From Methanohalobium sp046546175 (lineage in GTDB: Archaea > Halobacteriota > Methanosarcinia > Methanosarcinales > Methanosarcinaceae), in NCBI RefSeq assembly GCF_046546175.1, contig NZ_JBKGYF010000014.1, forward strand, positions 1-31,136: DNA of 31,136 nt. The letters are read 5' to 3'. The notes under the pieces were generated by a model. That model did no database searches, was not told the origin of the DNA, and saw only the letters and a list, made by a program, of their open reading frames with translations. Shown piece after piece: positions 1-6,631 of the stretch. The position numbers and the translations under genes were made by a program. Numbering within the stretch: position 1 is the first letter of the stretch; the number at the start of each line of letters is the position of its first letter.

Positions 1-24
1 GATAAAATAAATTAATATTATCGA

Positions 25-62
25 ATTGTTGGACAAGCTCTAAATCCGTGGGAGTATGTCAG
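25..62 (+). repeat. Mobile-element-like end motif, copy A
   Basis: The stretch contains ATTGTTGGACAA, then a short spacer, CGTGGGAG and GTCAG. A near copy in the same orientation lies at 6593-6631, differing at scattered positions and by small gaps. TTGT/ACAA can form a small hairpin in both copies. The shared hairpin followed by a fixed tail resembles the right ends (omega-RNA 3' regions) of IS200/IS605-type elements, but that is inference. The element body, if any, lies left of the window. The rest of 1-175 is AT-rich and holds no gene I can support. Confidence 0.5.
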
Positions 63-162
63 AAAGTTTATGCATTTATTATATGGTTTGAAAATTAATT
101 ACCAACTTTTTTTTATATAAATAACTCTGTAATTGTAAACTATAAAGCATAAACTTTGAACC

Positions 163-169
163 AAAAAAA
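163..169 (-). terminator. Oligo-T terminator after tRNA-Thr
   Basis: Read on the minus strand, seven consecutive T residues follow the tRNA 3' end by about six bases. Archaeal RNA polymerase commonly terminates at such oligo-T runs without a hairpin. Assignment is by position and composition only. Confidence 0.5.
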
Positions 170-175
170 TCGGTA

Positions 176-247
176 AGCCTCGGGCGGGGATCGAACCCGC
201 GACCTCGTCCTTACCAAGGACGCGCTACACCACTAAGCCACCGAGGC
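176..247 (-). tRNA. tRNA-Thr (anticodon GGT)
   Basis: The minus strand folds as a complete cloverleaf. The acceptor stem pairs GCCTCGG with CCGAGGC. The anticodon stem CGTCC/GGACG encloses the loop TTGGTAA, giving anticodon GGT for ACC/ACU threonine codons. The T arm is GCGGG-TTCGATC-CCCGC. The discriminator base is U73, as usual for archaeal tRNA-Thr. The 3' CCA is not encoded, so a CCA-adding enzyme is needed. No intron is visible. It lies about 75 bases downstream of the DUF98 gene on the same strand. Confidence 0.95.
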
Positions 248-321
248 GCTTTCATCATAACGACGTATTCCACCCAAATATCAGGTATCTATTATTAAAT
301 TTTTGGTTGAAATGTTTGCCT

Positions 322-834
322 TTATAAATACCATCTCTCATCAACCGGAAATAATTCATTAATCCACATGAGTACATGGTTGTGGTGTATGATTTTATAT
401 GACCTTGAAAGCACCTGATTACAGTCGAAAAATTCATAGTTATTTATAATTTCAAGATTCTCAAAATCACGTCGGGTTTCTATATCATGGTTTCTGAGAA
501 TTTTACCAATCGGTATATCAGCGCGCATCATGTCCTGTTTTACTTCGAGAGGCATTCTTTTTATAGGCGATAATGAGCGCGCATAAATATAGGGTTTGTT
601 TCCTGCAACCAGTTTAACTACACGATAATTGATGTCATCTCCGATATTGGTATCGAAAAGGGAAGCAGTATCTTTGTTTGCAGGTATTAGATACTGTTCC
701 TGGGTTATAACAGATACTTCCATTTTCGTCATTATTTCAAGCAGGAAGGTAATCGACCCATCAGTTCCTGCACATACCCGCAGACAGGTGGGAATATCGA
801 GAGTTTTGAGTTTATCAAGAAATTCGGTTATCAA
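322..834 (-). CDS. DUF98 / chorismate-lyase-like protein
   Basis: This 170-residue protein resembles the archaeal DUF98 family, which shares the UbiC (chorismate pyruvate-lyase) fold. The core ARSLSPIKRMP...IPIGKIL followed by IETRRDF matches the arginine-plus-PLG(K)xL pattern of that fold. No signal peptide or membrane segment is present. Chorismate lyases release 4-hydroxybenzoate and pyruvate. In methanogens 4-hydroxybenzoate is a proposed precursor for the arylamine part of methanopterin, so a role in tetrahydrosarcinapterin synthesis is plausible but inferred. The gene starts 16 bases after the stop of the 104-residue gene upstream, so the two are probably co-transcribed. Confidence 0.7.
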   Translation of the reverse strand: MITEFLDKLKTLDIPTCLRVCAGTDGSITFLLEIMTKMEVSVITQEQYLIPANKDTASLFDTNIGDDINYRVVKLVAGNKPYIYARSLSPIKRMPLEVKQDMMRADIPIGKILRNHDIETRRDFENLEIINNYEFFDCNQVLSRSYKIIHHNHVLMWINELFPVDERWYL

Positions 835-850
835 GCATCACACCAGCAAT

Positions 851-1165
851 TTAGTCCTGAACTTCCTTTTTAGCCATTTTCACACGTTCCTTGGCAGTAT
901 ATCCGGTTGCTTGATATAAGAAATCCCTGAACCTTTTATTTGTGTCAAGTATCAATTCATCATCAAGCTCGGATTCATCAGCTGATTCGGTGTCAACTGC
1001 CATCTTTTTTCCTTCCATCCATACCTCAATTTTTGTTAGAGCTCCATATGAGGTAACAAATTTGTCATCTTCACACTTTATCTCAGTGGGGAAACAGTCA
1101 TCAAGTATCGAATAGATTCGGCCGCTGTCTGGTTTATATCCTCGTTTTAATTTGTACACCTGCAT
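851..1165 (-). CDS. Conserved archaeal small protein (DUF5611-like)
   Basis: A 104-residue soluble protein. The N-terminal half has alternating beta-type sequence (KLKRGYKPDSGRIYSILDD, then KIEVWMEGKKMAVDT), followed by an acidic linker ESADESELDDE and a basic helical C-terminus (AKERVKMAKKE). I place it tentatively with the euryarchaeal DUF5611 family from memory. No catalytic motif is visible. The start is supported by GGTGA four bases upstream and a TATA box about 46 bases upstream. It probably leads a two-gene operon with the DUF98 gene. Function unknown. Confidence 0.65.
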   Translation of the reverse strand: MQVYKLKRGYKPDSGRIYSILDDCFPTEIKCEDDKFVTSYGALTKIEVWMEGKKMAVDTESADESELDDELILDTNKRFRDFLYQATGYTAKERVKMAKKEVQD

Positions 1166-1210
1166 ATTATCACCAAATACAATATAATTCTACCAATTAA
1201 ATTTTCCTTT

Positions 1211-1218
1211 TTATATAA
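1211..1218 (-). promoter_or_regulatory. TATA box for the small protein / DUF98 operon
   Basis: TTATATAA on the minus strand, about 46 bases before the start at 1165. This predicts a transcription start near 1187 and a leader of about 20 bases. It is back to back with the flavodoxin promoter. Confidence 0.45.
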
Positions 1219-1236
1219 TTACTGCGATATGATTGG

Positions 1237-1246
1237 TTTATATATA
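1237..1246 (+). promoter_or_regulatory. TATA box for flavodoxin
   Basis: TTTATATATA on the plus strand, about 70 bases before the flavodoxin ATG. A start near 1270 would give a leader of about 45 bases carrying the GGGGGAT ribosome binding site. Confidence 0.45.
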
Positions 1247-1314
1247 CTGGAATAATATTAAATAATTTAAACTCGAAATATTAACAGCTCTAAATCAATA
1301 AAGTGGGGGATAAT

Positions 1315-1749
1315 ATGGCAAAACTTGTAGTAGTTTATTTAAGTACCCAGGGTAATACCAAAATTATGGCAGAAGCAATAGCTAACGGTGCCAGGTCTAG
1401 ACATATAGATGTAGATGTTAACAGTTTCTATGACACAACAGCCGATAAGGTGGCAACTGTGGACGCAATTGCTATAGGGTCATCAACTTTTTTCTATGGG
1501 ATGCTTGCACCCATTGAAAAATTTGTGGATGAGCTTGTTCAAAAAGATGTAAGTGGGAAAGTAGGGGCGGCATTTGGTTCCTATGGATGGAGTGGTGAAG
1601 CTCCTCATATGATTGCGGATAAGATGCGAAAAGCTGGTATGGATGTTATAGACCCTGTATTAAGAATACAGCACAGACCAAATGAAAAAGACATTTCTGA
1701 GTGTGAACGTCTTGGTAAAGACCTGGCTGAAAAAATCAGACATCATTGA
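1315..1749 (+). CDS. Flavodoxin-like FMN protein
   Basis: A 144-residue single-domain flavodoxin. The phosphate-binding loop is STQGNT at residues 10-15, after the first beta strand KLVVVYL. The second FMN-loop region is GSSTFFYGMLAP, and GSYGWSGEAP follows after the fourth strand. It most resembles the flavodoxin half of A-type flavoproteins (FprA/F420H2 oxidase) but lacks the metallo-beta-lactamase-like diiron half. It probably carries electrons in the cytoplasm; the partner cannot be told from the neighbours. A GTG at 1303 opens the frame earlier but is part of the GGGGGAT ribosome binding site, so ATG 1315 is preferred. Monocistronic. Confidence 0.88.
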   Translation: MAKLVVVYLSTQGNTKIMAEAIANGARSRHIDVDVNSFYDTTADKVATVDAIAIGSSTFFYGMLAPIEKFVDELVQKDVSGKVGAAFGSYGWSGEAPHMIADKMRKAGMDVIDPVLRIQHRPNEKDISECERLGKDLAEKIRHH

Positions 1750-1911
1750 TTATGTGATTTACCTTTCTCTTTTATATGCGAATTAAATTATTTATTTTAA
1801 CAGTTACATAGAAACAATTATATTATTCCATTTCACATTCATTAAATTAAAAAATATCTGATGTTCTACCTAGCGTCCGGTTTGAAAAACGTATAACCCG
1901 GTGTTAACATA

Positions 1912-3981
1912 ATGAAATGGGACAAAGTATCTTTAAAAGTAAAACTGCTTATTTATATTTTACTGGGTGTTTCAGTGATTTTGGTAGCTTCTACAGCAGT
2001 TACCATTAGCACTACAACTTCACAACAGGAAGAGCTTGCCTATCAGCAATCAATTGAAACGGCAAAAAGCTATGCTAATGATTTTAATTCGGATATGAAG
2101 GAACATAAAGCTGTTGGAGAGGACATAACTGACATGATGTCTGCATATGAATCTTCCAATAGAAGTGAAGTAAATAATATGTTAAAACATTTACTTGTAA
2201 AAAATTCCAATCTTATAGGGGTATTTGTTGGTTATGAACCTAATGCTTTTGATAATAAAGATGAACAATATGTTAACACCAAATACCATGACTCTACTGG
2301 GAGATTTATACCTTACTGGAACAGAATAGGAGGAGAGGTACATTGTGAAGCTCTGGTGGATTATGAAACTTCAGATTACTATCAGTTACCAAAAAAACTG
2401 GAAAGAACAGTAGTTACTGAACCATATTTGTATCAGGGAGAACTTATCGTAAGCTATGTATCCCCTATAATGAAGGATGGCAATTTTGAGGGTATAGGTG
2501 GAGTGGATGTATCACTTGAGAACATCGATAAAATCATAAGCCAGGTTGAAATATTTAACACCGGGTATGCCTTTATGACAAGTAATACAGGTATACTACT
2601 GTCCCATCCTGAAAGAAAGCAGTGGATCGGAAAAAAAACATTGGATGATTTTAATGACCCTGAAATATCTCAAATGGCGGATGACATAAGGTCCGGTAAG
2701 AGCGGGCATATAGAAACTGTTGACCCGAGTACAGGGAAAAATGTAGTAATGTTCTATGAGAGAATTGAGACTGGAAATTATTCATTTGTTCTTGTTGTTC
2801 CCAAGGATGAAATGCTTGCTGGTGTAGCATCATTAAGAGATGAATTGATAATTATATCTATAGTATCATTGATTTTCATGGGTGGTGTGGCTTACCTGAT
2901 CGCGTTATCCATTACACGACCTATAAACGATATTGTCAAAGACTTTAAAAGAATTACCGATGATGCTATTAACGGTAAACTGGACACGAGAGCCAATACA
3001 CGGGTACAAAAAGATTTTAAAGAAATACCACAAGGTCTTAATAAAATCCTGGATACTGTACTGCTTCCCATTCAGGAGACCATGCGTGTGGCTAACTCGC
3101 TTGCAAAAGGACAACTAAAAACCCGATTCAAATTAGATGTTAAAGGCGATTTTAAACAACTTGGTGATACATTGGATCACTTTTCAGAATCATTGGATAA
3201 TATCATTGATGATTCCAATACAGTACTAACAGCAATCCAGAATGAAGACTTCACCCGCAAAGTACAGGTACATGGGGATGGTGATTTTACAATACTGACC
3301 AATGGTATAGAAAATGCACGCAAGGCAATGTATGAATTTACAACTGAACGTAAACAGGCTGAAGAAATCCGTAAAAAGGAGATACATCACAGGGTAAAAA
3401 ATAATCTGCAGGTGATTTCCAGTTTACTGAATCTGGAATCAGATAATTTTGATGATCCAGAGGTGGTTGAAGCTTTCAGAGATAGTCAGAACCGTGTCAG
3501 GTCAATGGCACTTGCCCATGAGGAACTTTATCAGTCAAAGGACATAGCAAGCATTGATTTTCCTGATTATGTAGCTAATCTGACCAATTATCTTGCCCAG
3601 ACCTATAACGGTGTAACCAAAAATCTAAAGATAAATTCAAATATCGACAAAATATCTTTAAATATGGATACAGCTATACCTTTGGGGATAATTATCAATG
3701 AACTGGTATCCAATTCTTTAAAACATGCATTTACAGAAAAAGAGTCCGGTGAAATCAACATTTACATGTACAAATCTGAGGATGATAATTATAAATTGAT
3801 TATTAATGATAATGGTAGGGGAATTCCTGACAATCTGGATATCAGAGAAACCGATTCACTGGGACTTCAGCTTGTAAATACACTGGTAGACCAGATTTAT
3901 GGGACAATTGAACTTGACAGAACTCAGGGAACAGAATTTATAATAACGTTTAAAGAATTAAAATATAAAATTAAGGTGTAA
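1912..3981 (+). CDS. Membrane sensor histidine kinase, Cache-HAMP-HisKA_2
   Basis: A 689-residue sensor. A transmembrane helix spans about residues 9-31, an extracytoplasmic double-Cache-like ligand domain about 35-310, and a second helix about 312-334. HAMP and a second HAMP-like region follow (ITRPINDIVKDFKRI onward). The kinase part has the HisKA_2 phosphoacceptor box EIHHRVKNNLQ (His about 492) and an HATPase domain with NELVSNSLKHAF and DNGRGIP. No receiver is attached. The stop is two bases before the receiver gene at 3984, a clear cognate pair. The ligand is unknown. The kinase half is closely similar to that of the kinase at 4464-5807. GGTG lies eight bases before the start. Confidence 0.9.
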   Translation: MKWDKVSLKVKLLIYILLGVSVILVASTAVTISTTTSQQEELAYQQSIETAKSYANDFNSDMKEHKAVGEDITDMMSAYESSNRSEVNNMLKHLLVKNSNLIGVFVGYEPNAFDNKDEQYVNTKYHDSTGRFIPYWNRIGGEVHCEALVDYETSDYYQLPKKLERTVVTEPYLYQGELIVSYVSPIMKDGNFEGIGGVDVSLENIDKIISQVEIFNTGYAFMTSNTGILLSHPERKQWIGKKTLDDFNDPEISQMADDIRSGKSGHIETVDPSTGKNVVMFYERIETGNYSFVLVVPKDEMLAGVASLRDELIIISIVSLIFMGGVAYLIALSITRPINDIVKDFKRITDDAINGKLDTRANTRVQKDFKEIPQGLNKILDTVLLPIQETMRVANSLAKGQLKTRFKLDVKGDFKQLGDTLDHFSESLDNIIDDSNTVLTAIQNEDFTRKVQVHGDGDFTILTNGIENARKAMYEFTTERKQAEEIRKKEIHHRVKNNLQVISSLLNLESDNFDDPEVVEAFRDSQNRVRSMALAHEELYQSKDIASIDFPDYVANLTNYLAQTYNGVTKNLKINSNIDKISLNMDTAIPLGIIINELVSNSLKHAFTEKESGEINIYMYKSEDDNYKLIINDNGRGIPDNLDIRETDSLGLQLVNTLVDQIYGTIELDRTQGTEFIITFKELKYKIKV

Positions 3982-3983
3982 AA

Positions 3984-4388
3984 ATGAAAAGCCCGAAAAT
4001 TCTGGTTGTTGAAGATGAAAATATAGTAGCACTGGATATTAAAAATCGGCTAAATAAATTGGGGTATTCTGTTCCAAGTATTGCTTCAACAGGTGAAGAA
4101 GCTGTTCAAAAAGCAGAAATAACATTTTCAGACCTTGTATTGATGGATATTATGTTAAAAGGTGACATGGACGGTATAGAGGCAGCTGAAAAAATACGAG
4201 AGTTATATGATATACCTGTAATCTATCTTACAGCCTATGCAGATGATAAAATACTGGAACGTGCAAAATTAACCCAGCCATACGGCTATATATCAAAACC
4301 TTTCAAGGAAAAAGACCTTCGAACTAATATAGAAATGGCTCTACATAAACATAAAATGGAAAAAGATAAACTGGGAAAAAATAAATAA
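3984..4388 (+). CDS. Stand-alone response regulator receiver 1
   Basis: A 134-residue CheY-like receiver with no output domain. The acidic pocket is VVEDEN, the phosphoacceptor is Asp55 in LVLMDIML, the switch Thr is in YLTAYAD, and the conserved Lys is Lys105 in SKPF. It is translationally coupled to the upstream kinase: the ribosome binding site GGTG overlaps the kinase stop region. With no DNA-binding domain it must signal through protein contacts or phosphotransfer. The short Lys-rich tail (KHKMEKDKLGKNK) is absent from its paralog at 5828-6223. Confidence 0.9.
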   Translation: MKSPKILVVEDENIVALDIKNRLNKLGYSVPSIASTGEEAVQKAEITFSDLVLMDIMLKGDMDGIEAAEKIRELYDIPVIYLTAYADDKILERAKLTQPYGYISKPFKEKDLRTNIEMALHKHKMEKDKLGKNK

Positions 4389-4447
4389 AGGAAATTTTAT
4401 AGAACATTCAATTAAAACACAAACGTGTTTGACCTGTAATAAATAAA

Positions 4448-4474
4448 AATTGTTGGTAGCAAAATGCAACAATT
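4448..4474 (+). promoter_or_regulatory. Hairpin enclosing start of second kinase
   Basis: AATTGTTG (4448-4455) and CAACAATT (4467-4474) are perfect complements. The 11-base loop contains the weak ribosome binding site GGTAG in part and the ATG at 4464. Such a stem could limit ribosome access and uncouple this kinase from the upstream pair. Seen in sequence; function inferred. Confidence 0.35.
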
Positions 4475-5807
4475 GGAAAAAATTGATTTAGAATCCGTAA
4501 TACATAATAGTCCTATTATTGTTTTTCTCTGGAGAGCAAATAATAAATGGCCTGTTGAATTTGTATCAGACAGCATCACCCAGTTTGGATACAATCCTGA
4601 TGATTTTACCTCAGGTCGGTATGTTTATGGTGATATTATACATCCTGAAGACCTGGAATCTGTACGCAGGAAACTTTCTAGGTATGTAGAGTCAGGATAC
4701 AAGCAGTTCATCCAGGAATATCGAATATGTACCAGAACAGGAGACATACGCTGGGTTACTGAAAGAACCTTTATTATACAGAATGATACAGGAGAAGTTA
4801 CTCATTACCAGGGTATTATTGTTGACATAACTGAACGCAAAGAAACTGAAAAAGCTCTCCAGGAATCCGAAAAAAAGTTCAGGTTACTGTTCAACAATAC
4901 CAATGATGCGATATTTATTTGTGATTTAGATGGTTGTTTTGTTGAAGTCAATCAGTCTGCATGTGAACATCTGGGATACTGCAGAGATGAATTATTACAG
5001 ATGAATATTAGTGATATACATCCTCCTGATACCAAATCGGACCTAGATAAAATTAAAGAATTGAAGGAAAAAAAGCATTCTATTTTTGAAACAACTCATG
5101 TACACAAAAGCGGTAGAGTTGTTCCTATTGAATTAAGTGTACAGTGTATTGATTATCAGGGAGAACCTGCTTTTATTGCAGTTACCAGAAACATCGCAAA
5201 ACGAAAAGAAGCAGAAATAACAAGAGAAAAAGAGATACATCACCGAGTCAAGAATAACCTGCAAGTTATTTCCAGTTTACTCAATCTGGAAGCAGGAAAT
5301 TTTGAAAACGATGATTTGATTGAAGCGTTTAAAAACAGTCAAAATCGTGTCAGGTCTATGGCGCTGGCTCATGAAAAATTATATCAATCAAAGGATTTAA
5401 AAACTATTAATTTTGCTGAATATGTTAAAAATCTGGTAACTCAACTCTTCCAGTCATATCTTGTAGATGTTGAAAGCATCAATCTCAATTTTGATATGGC
5501 TGAACTCTACTTGAATATGGATACTGCTATACCACTTGGAATTGTTGTCAATGAATTGGTGTCTAATTCTTTAAAGCATGCATTTTCAGAAAATGAAAAA
5601 GGGGAAATATTTATCAGGTTCTATCAGGATGAAGACGAAACTTACAAATTGGTTATCTGTGATAATGGTAAGGGGATTCCTGAGAATCTGGATATTAGGA
5701 AAACCGATTCATTGGGTCTGCAGCTTGTAAATGCACTGATAGAACAAGTCGATGGAATAATTGAGATTAATAGCGGTCAGGGGACAAAATTCATAATTAT
5801 ATTTTAA
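4464..5807 (+). CDS. Soluble PAS-PAS histidine kinase, HisKA_2
   Basis: A 447-residue cytoplasmic kinase without membrane segments. A first PAS/PAC domain covers about residues 15-125 (ending GIIVDITERK), and a second about 135-250 (LLFNNTNDAIFICDLDG to AVTRNIAKRK). The HisKA_2 box EIHHRVKNNLQ has its His at about 259. The HATPase part has NELVSNSLKHAF and DNGKGIP. The kinase half is nearly co-linear with that of the membrane kinase upstream, so one is a duplicate with the sensor part exchanged. The TAA at 5805-5807 is followed in the same frame by five more codons ending in Val-TAA, matching the other kinase's end; the present stop looks secondary. It pairs with the receiver at 5828. Confidence 0.9.
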   Translation: MQQLEKIDLESVIHNSPIIVFLWRANNKWPVEFVSDSITQFGYNPDDFTSGRYVYGDIIHPEDLESVRRKLSRYVESGYKQFIQEYRICTRTGDIRWVTERTFIIQNDTGEVTHYQGIIVDITERKETEKALQESEKKFRLLFNNTNDAIFICDLDGCFVEVNQSACEHLGYCRDELLQMNISDIHPPDTKSDLDKIKELKEKKHSIFETTHVHKSGRVVPIELSVQCIDYQGEPAFIAVTRNIAKRKEAEITREKEIHHRVKNNLQVISSLLNLEAGNFENDDLIEAFKNSQNRVRSMALAHEKLYQSKDLKTINFAEYVKNLVTQLFQSYLVDVESINLNFDMAELYLNMDTAIPLGIVVNELVSNSLKHAFSENEKGEIFIRFYQDEDETYKLVICDNGKGIPENLDIRKTDSLGLQLVNALIEQVDGIIEINSGQGTKFIIIF

Positions 5808-5827
5808 AGCGGATTACTGGTGTAAAA

Positions 5828-6223
5828 ATGGAAAATCCGAAAATACTGGTTGTAGAAGATGAAAATTCAGTCGCATTAGATATTAAAAACCGATTAACAA
5901 AATTGGGATATTCTGTTACAGACGTGACATCTACAGGTGAGGATGCTATTAAAAAAGCAGAAGAAAATAAACCTGATTTGGTTCTAGTTGACATTATATT
6001 AAAGGGCGAAATAGATGGAATAGAAGCAGCAAGACATATACATGATAATCTTGATATACCCATAGTTTATCTTACAGCCTATGCAGATGATGATTTAATT
6101 GAGCGTGCCAAACATACAAAGCCCTATGGTTATATTTTGAAACCTTTCCAGAATAAAGATTTGCGTTCAAATATTGAAATAGCTCTCTACAATAATAACG
6201 TTGCACAAAATTGCAACGACTAA
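5828..6223 (+). CDS. Stand-alone response regulator receiver 2
   Basis: A 131-residue receiver closely similar to the one at 3984-4388 over its whole length. Asp55 (LVLVDIIL) is the phosphoacceptor, VVEDEN forms the acidic pocket, and YLTAYAD and Lys105 in LKPF complete the active site. There is no output domain. The leader GGTGTAAAAATG is identical to that of receiver 1, including the Val-TAA that ends the first kinase, which supports duplication of a whole kinase-receiver unit. The tail differs (NNNVAQNCND) and is partly encoded by a hairpin. Confidence 0.9.
   Translation: MENPKILVVEDENSVALDIKNRLTKLGYSVTDVTSTGEDAIKKAEENKPDLVLVDIILKGEIDGIEAARHIHDNLDIPIVYLTAYADDDLIERAKHTKPYGYILKPFQNKDLRSNIEIALYNNNVAQNCND
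6199..6218 (+). terminator. Hairpin at end of receiver 2 (possible transcript end)
   Basis: CGTTGCA and TGCAACG pair perfectly across a six-base loop just before the TAA at 6221. No strong oligo-T follows, so it may only stabilise the mRNA end or be chance. Confidence 0.25.
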
Positions 6224-6294
6224 TTCTACTAATTTAATATCTGAAAATAATCAATCAAATAAGGTATGAATAATATTAAATTATAAAAATATTA

Positions 6295-6604
6295 TATATT
6301 GTAATTGATAACCAAAATTACAATATAAACCCTTTCGAACGAGGGGTAGGGTAGAGCCTGTGGACTTGTTTCCATTCATCTTTACAAGCAGAATTTGAAA
6401 TTCTCAGAATTTATTACAAGAGGGTTAAATTCAGTAAAAACTGAATTTAATCTGGTTTTTGCTGCTGCTAACCTAAGGAAAATAGGGGTGAATTCTGAAT
6501 AATACAAATGATTGATTGAAAATCAATCATTTTATTGTAGAATAACAAAAATTCTGCAAAATAGCATGGTATGTATTATTGCTTAACTAATTATTGTCGG
6601 ACAA
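6295..6604 (+). ncRNA. Candidate structured RNA or small palindromic element
   Basis: The 404 bases between the converging ends of receiver 2 and atwA hold no credible gene but many stems. The strongest are TATATTGTAATT/AATTACAATATA (6295-6327, 12 bp), AGAATTT/AAATTCT (6390-6404), TTAAATTCAGT/ACTGAATTTAA (6425-6450, 11 bp, loop AAAA) and AAATGATTGATT/AATCAATCATTT (6506-6532, 12 bp, loop GAA). TTGTC/GACAA at 6594-6604 opens the end motif. Weaker pairings exist at 6331-6347 and 6365-6387. A+T-rich sequence resembling a TATA box precedes it. It could be a non-coding RNA, an omega-RNA-like remnant, or a palindrome-rich non-autonomous element. Strand is uncertain; plus is chosen because the end motif matches copy A in that orientation. 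Confidence 0.4.
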
Positions 6605-6631
6605 CCTGTTCAGTCGTGGGAGAGTAGTCAG
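6593..6631 (+). repeat. Mobile-element-like end motif, copy B
   Basis: ATTGTCGGACAA, spacer, CGTGGGAG and GTCAG in the same order as at 25-62. It overlaps the last codon and stop of atwA on the other strand, so whatever brought it landed directly at the atwA 3' end. Confidence 0.5.

Noticed and set aside
6224..6627. Degraded transposase gene in the hairpin-rich gap
   Set aside because: No frame on either strand encodes recognisable transposase fragments; only end-like motifs and stems are present.
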